Origin: Odontesthes bonariensis
Lineage: Eukaryota; Chordata; Actinopteri; Atheriniformes; Atherinopsidae
Reading direction: 5' to 3'
Length of the DNA: 64,000 nt
NCBI RefSeq assembly: GCF_027942865.1
Contig: NC_134519.1
Location: forward strand, 17,741,248-17,805,247
The notes under the pieces are model-generated. The model was not told where the DNA came from. It searched no databases and saw nothing but the letters and a program-made list of their open reading frames with translations. Of this stretch, positions 63,201 through 64,000 are shown piece after piece; within the stretch, counting starts at the first letter, position 1, and each line of letters starts with the position of its first letter. Position numbers and translations under genes: made by a program.

Positions 63201-64000
63201 TGCTAAAATCATTTAATCTCTACATCGTAGTGTTATCTATTTGAAGTCAAAGTGGTCACGTAGTAATTTACATGCACAACTATAACGGCCTTCTTTAGTT
63301 TTAAACTATTTATTTTACCCCACATTAAGAATCTGCTTTAAAGAGTGCTTTGCTCATCTTTTTTTTTTTTCTTAGGACTTCTCAATGGCGGCCAGAATAA
63401 CTTGGTCATTTACTTTTATTTGCTAGGAGATTAGGTACAAATGAGAATGCAGAAATCACCCTTCATATTGCTAGAACAGACACAGACGGATCAAACTTAA
63501 TTGCTTGGCTTGGATCCTCCTCTGAAACTATTTATTGTTCTTTGTACACCAGGATTTACGTCAAGAGAATACGTGATGAGCCCTAAGGCAAAACCGCTGT
63601 CTGCAAAGCTGCACCTGTGATTTGACAAATTAAATCAAAGAATATTGGCACAAGTGTCCCGAAGTTTTGTTGCTCTGCACGTTAACCAAACTTGAGCAGA
63701 ACATCATGGTTCGCAGGCAAACCACAGAGCATACAGGTGCTGTCATCACACGCTTATCTGCTGATCTCTTGGACTGATGAGATGTTTCTTTCTCAGTGAC
63801 TGAAACGAAGTTTGAAGCTGCACAGTTAGGTTTGTTTGAGGTTCAACAGAGCTAACAATTTACACCAACAAACACATTAATATTGGAATATGCAGTCGAT
63901 TGCAAGACTCACTAATTCTGATAACACTGACTCATACACACCTGTTTGGCAACGCTCTCGCTTTCTGTCATGCATTTATCCAGCAGTCCAAATGTTTTAC
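37864..64000 (-). CDS. spidr: Scaffold protein involved in DNA repair (SPIDR), C-terminal part
   Basis: Minus-strand gene cut by the window end. Coding exons: 63942-64000 (partial), 62406-62650, 49094-49252, 46796-46883, 45636-45776, 45483-45542, 44775-44973, 43332-43526, 42153-42246, 41956-42070, 38542-38598 and 37864-37977 (stop TGA 37864-37866). All junctions are GT-AG and frame-consistent, giving about 508 codons. Blocks resembling human SPIDR (KIAA0146) include VAVQRVYSVP, VQDGYGMFSVVQL, LFSLIDSLWPPAVPLQ, LRDILQ, VGVDENTAYSWPACNLCG and the tail YDVESVLGKEVGPITVYVRV..WIGLEE. SPIDR links RAD51 and BLM and promotes homologous recombination. Two CxxC pairs (CNLC in exon 42153-42246, CDSC in exon 41956-42070) suggest a zinc ribbon. 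The 5' half of the gene lies beyond 64000. Confidence 0.93.
38348..38401 (+). repeat. (CA)n microsatellite
   Basis: Uninterrupted CA tract of about 27 units in a spidr intron. Confidence 0.95.
39495..40180. mobile_element. Unclassified insertion nested in the Tc1/mariner relic
   Basis: About 0.7 kb interrupts the flanking transposon relic; the host element resumes around GTACTGTCTTGCT near 40190. The insert contains CpG-rich coding-like DNA without a clear domain, a T(4)G repeat, a 21-bp-arm hairpin at 39994-40036 and 12-bp inverted repeats AGTTATCAGAAC/GTTCTGATAACT at 40089-40100 and 40118-40129. I cannot identify target duplications or the superfamily. Confidence 0.4.
39994..40036. repeat. 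Near-perfect hairpin, 21-bp arms, 1-nt spacer
   Basis: The arms are perfect complements around C40015: AACGGCTAACGTAACACGTC.. on the left and its complement on the right. The centre reads CGTCACTGACG, and a further GTTAGCC follows the right arm. Confidence 0.9.
40790..41090. mobile_element. Possible MITE fragment
   Basis: The sequence ACTACGTTTACACTGCAGGC followed by CAATTCCGATTT and later GTGGCC..ATCAGAATTC resembles a fish MITE family whose ends read GTTCACACTGCAG. The right end, near GGCGTGCAGACC, is only a weak complement. Old copy, superfamily not assigned. Confidence 0.35.
46884..49093. other. spidr intron, 2.2 kb
   Basis: Intron between the exons encoding VQRVTRER and RSRLFSLID. Apart from the CA microsatellite and a weak minus-strand CTCF-like word (CCAGCAGGGGGTA at 48592-48604), nothing is recognised. 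Confidence 0.6.
48135..48204 (+). repeat. (CA)n microsatellite
   Basis: Long uninterrupted CA tract of about 35 units in a spidr intron. Confidence 0.95.
51452..52159 (+). mobile_element. Harbinger-like MITE with truncated Myb/SANT-like ORF
   Basis: A 708-bp element with perfect terminal inverted repeats (GCCCCTTTCACACTG and its complement). It is flanked by TA on both sides, so the repeats can be read as TAGCCCC..GGGGCTA. The interior has clustered CGCG/GACCCGCG words near both ends. It holds a short frame resembling the N-terminus of the Myb/SANT-like protein that accompanies Harbinger transposases. No transposase is present. The 3-bp duplication normal for Harbinger is not clear, so the class is moderate confidence. 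Confidence 0.65.
51736..51894 (+). pseudogene. Myb/SANT-like DNA-binding protein fragment of a transposon
   Basis: ATG at 51736 opens 52 codons beginning MANWGDKEVRELLSLRAEDV. The spacing of W, D/E-EV, LL and AE resembles the first helix region of Myb/SANT-like domains in the second ORF of PIF/Harbinger elements, whose full domain is about 80-90 residues. The frame ends at TAA 51892-51894 after an unrelated-looking tail, so it is a truncated remnant. Inactivity is inferred from truncation and lack of a transposase. Confidence 0.5.
55118..56050. mobile_element. Harbinger-like element with TAA duplication and GCGTATG arrays
   Basis: A 933-bp element flanked by TAA at 55115-55117 and 56051-56053. 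Its terminal inverted repeats match perfectly for 25 bases, starting TGGCCCTGTCACACTGTTGC. A 3-bp TWA target duplication with GGCC-type ends is characteristic of PIF/Harbinger. Both subterminal regions carry many copies of GCGTATG-type words (AGCGTATGAG, GCGTATGCC) in loose tandem, possibly transposase or Myb-protein binding sites (inference). The interior holds a degraded Pro/Ser-rich coding remnant. No transposase is seen. Confidence 0.75.
55450..55717 (+). pseudogene. Degraded coding remnant inside the Harbinger-like element
   Basis: One frame reads GSRKRQKKTQESFSPKPAEM and continues into a Ser/Pro-rich, acidic stretch ending SISARLAEIEAADGRRL before a stop. Just upstream, ATG at 55452 opens MPRKKQS and then stops in another frame, suggesting a frameshifted start. 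The coding-like composition fits the remains of a transposon accessory protein, but I recognise no domain. Confidence 0.35.
59407..60325. mobile_element. TTAA-flanked near-perfect palindromic element (Kolobok/T2-like foldback)
   Basis: A 919-bp element flanked by TTAA at 59403-59406 and 60326-60329. Its two halves, about 450 bases each, are reverse complements with only scattered mismatches, around a loop of about 12 bases (59861-59872). The ends read TTAAAGGGGAACTCC, matching the TTAAAGGRR terminus known for T2-type MITEs of the Kolobok superfamily. No transposase frame is present. Transcribed RNA would fold into a hairpin of about 450 bp. Confidence 0.85.

Overview
The window looks like nuclear DNA of a ray-finned (teleost) fish, probably a percomorph (the last point is inference). 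The evidence is small GT-AG introns, abundant dinucleotide repeats, many short non-autonomous DNA transposons of kinds common in fish genomes, and vertebrate protein sequences that read through clean splice sites. The gene order matches the vertebrate block UBE2V2 - MCM4 - (PRKDC) - CEBPD - SPIDR (human 8q11), but with no PRKDC.

Layout. 1-18.6 kb: no gene recognised; AT-rich intergenic DNA with simple repeats, one dead Tc1/mariner copy (about 14.9-15.65 kb) and two CTCF-like motifs at its right edge. 19.4-24.5 kb, minus strand: complete ube2v2 (4 coding exons, 145 aa). 25.3-33.9 kb, minus strand: complete mcm4 (16 coding exons plus a probable non-coding first exon, 860 aa), with one GC-AG intron and a hAT-type insertion beside a splice donor. 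33.9-36.0 kb: intergenic, where PRKDC would be expected. 36.2-37.4 kb, plus strand: intronless cebpd (299 aa). 37.5-64.0 kb, minus strand: the 3' part of spidr (11 complete coding exons and one cut by the window end, about 508 aa), including a 13.2-kb intron holding several MITEs.

The genes share a genome-maintenance theme. MCM4 is a subunit of the replicative helicase, UBE2V2 (MMS2) partners UBC13 in K63-linked ubiquitin chain formation during damage tolerance, and SPIDR supports RAD51/BLM-dependent homologous recombination. cebpd is a stress- and cytokine-inducible bZIP factor.

I found no convincing new protein-coding system. The most notable observations are the GC-AG intron in mcm4, the hAT copy with an intact 8-bp target duplication 9 bp from a splice donor, the missing prkdc, a 919-bp TTAA-flanked palindromic element, two elements with Harbinger-like features, and a cysteine pattern in SPIDR resembling a zinc ribbon. 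Exon limits were read by eye from splice consensus, frame continuity and family similarity; no alignment was run.
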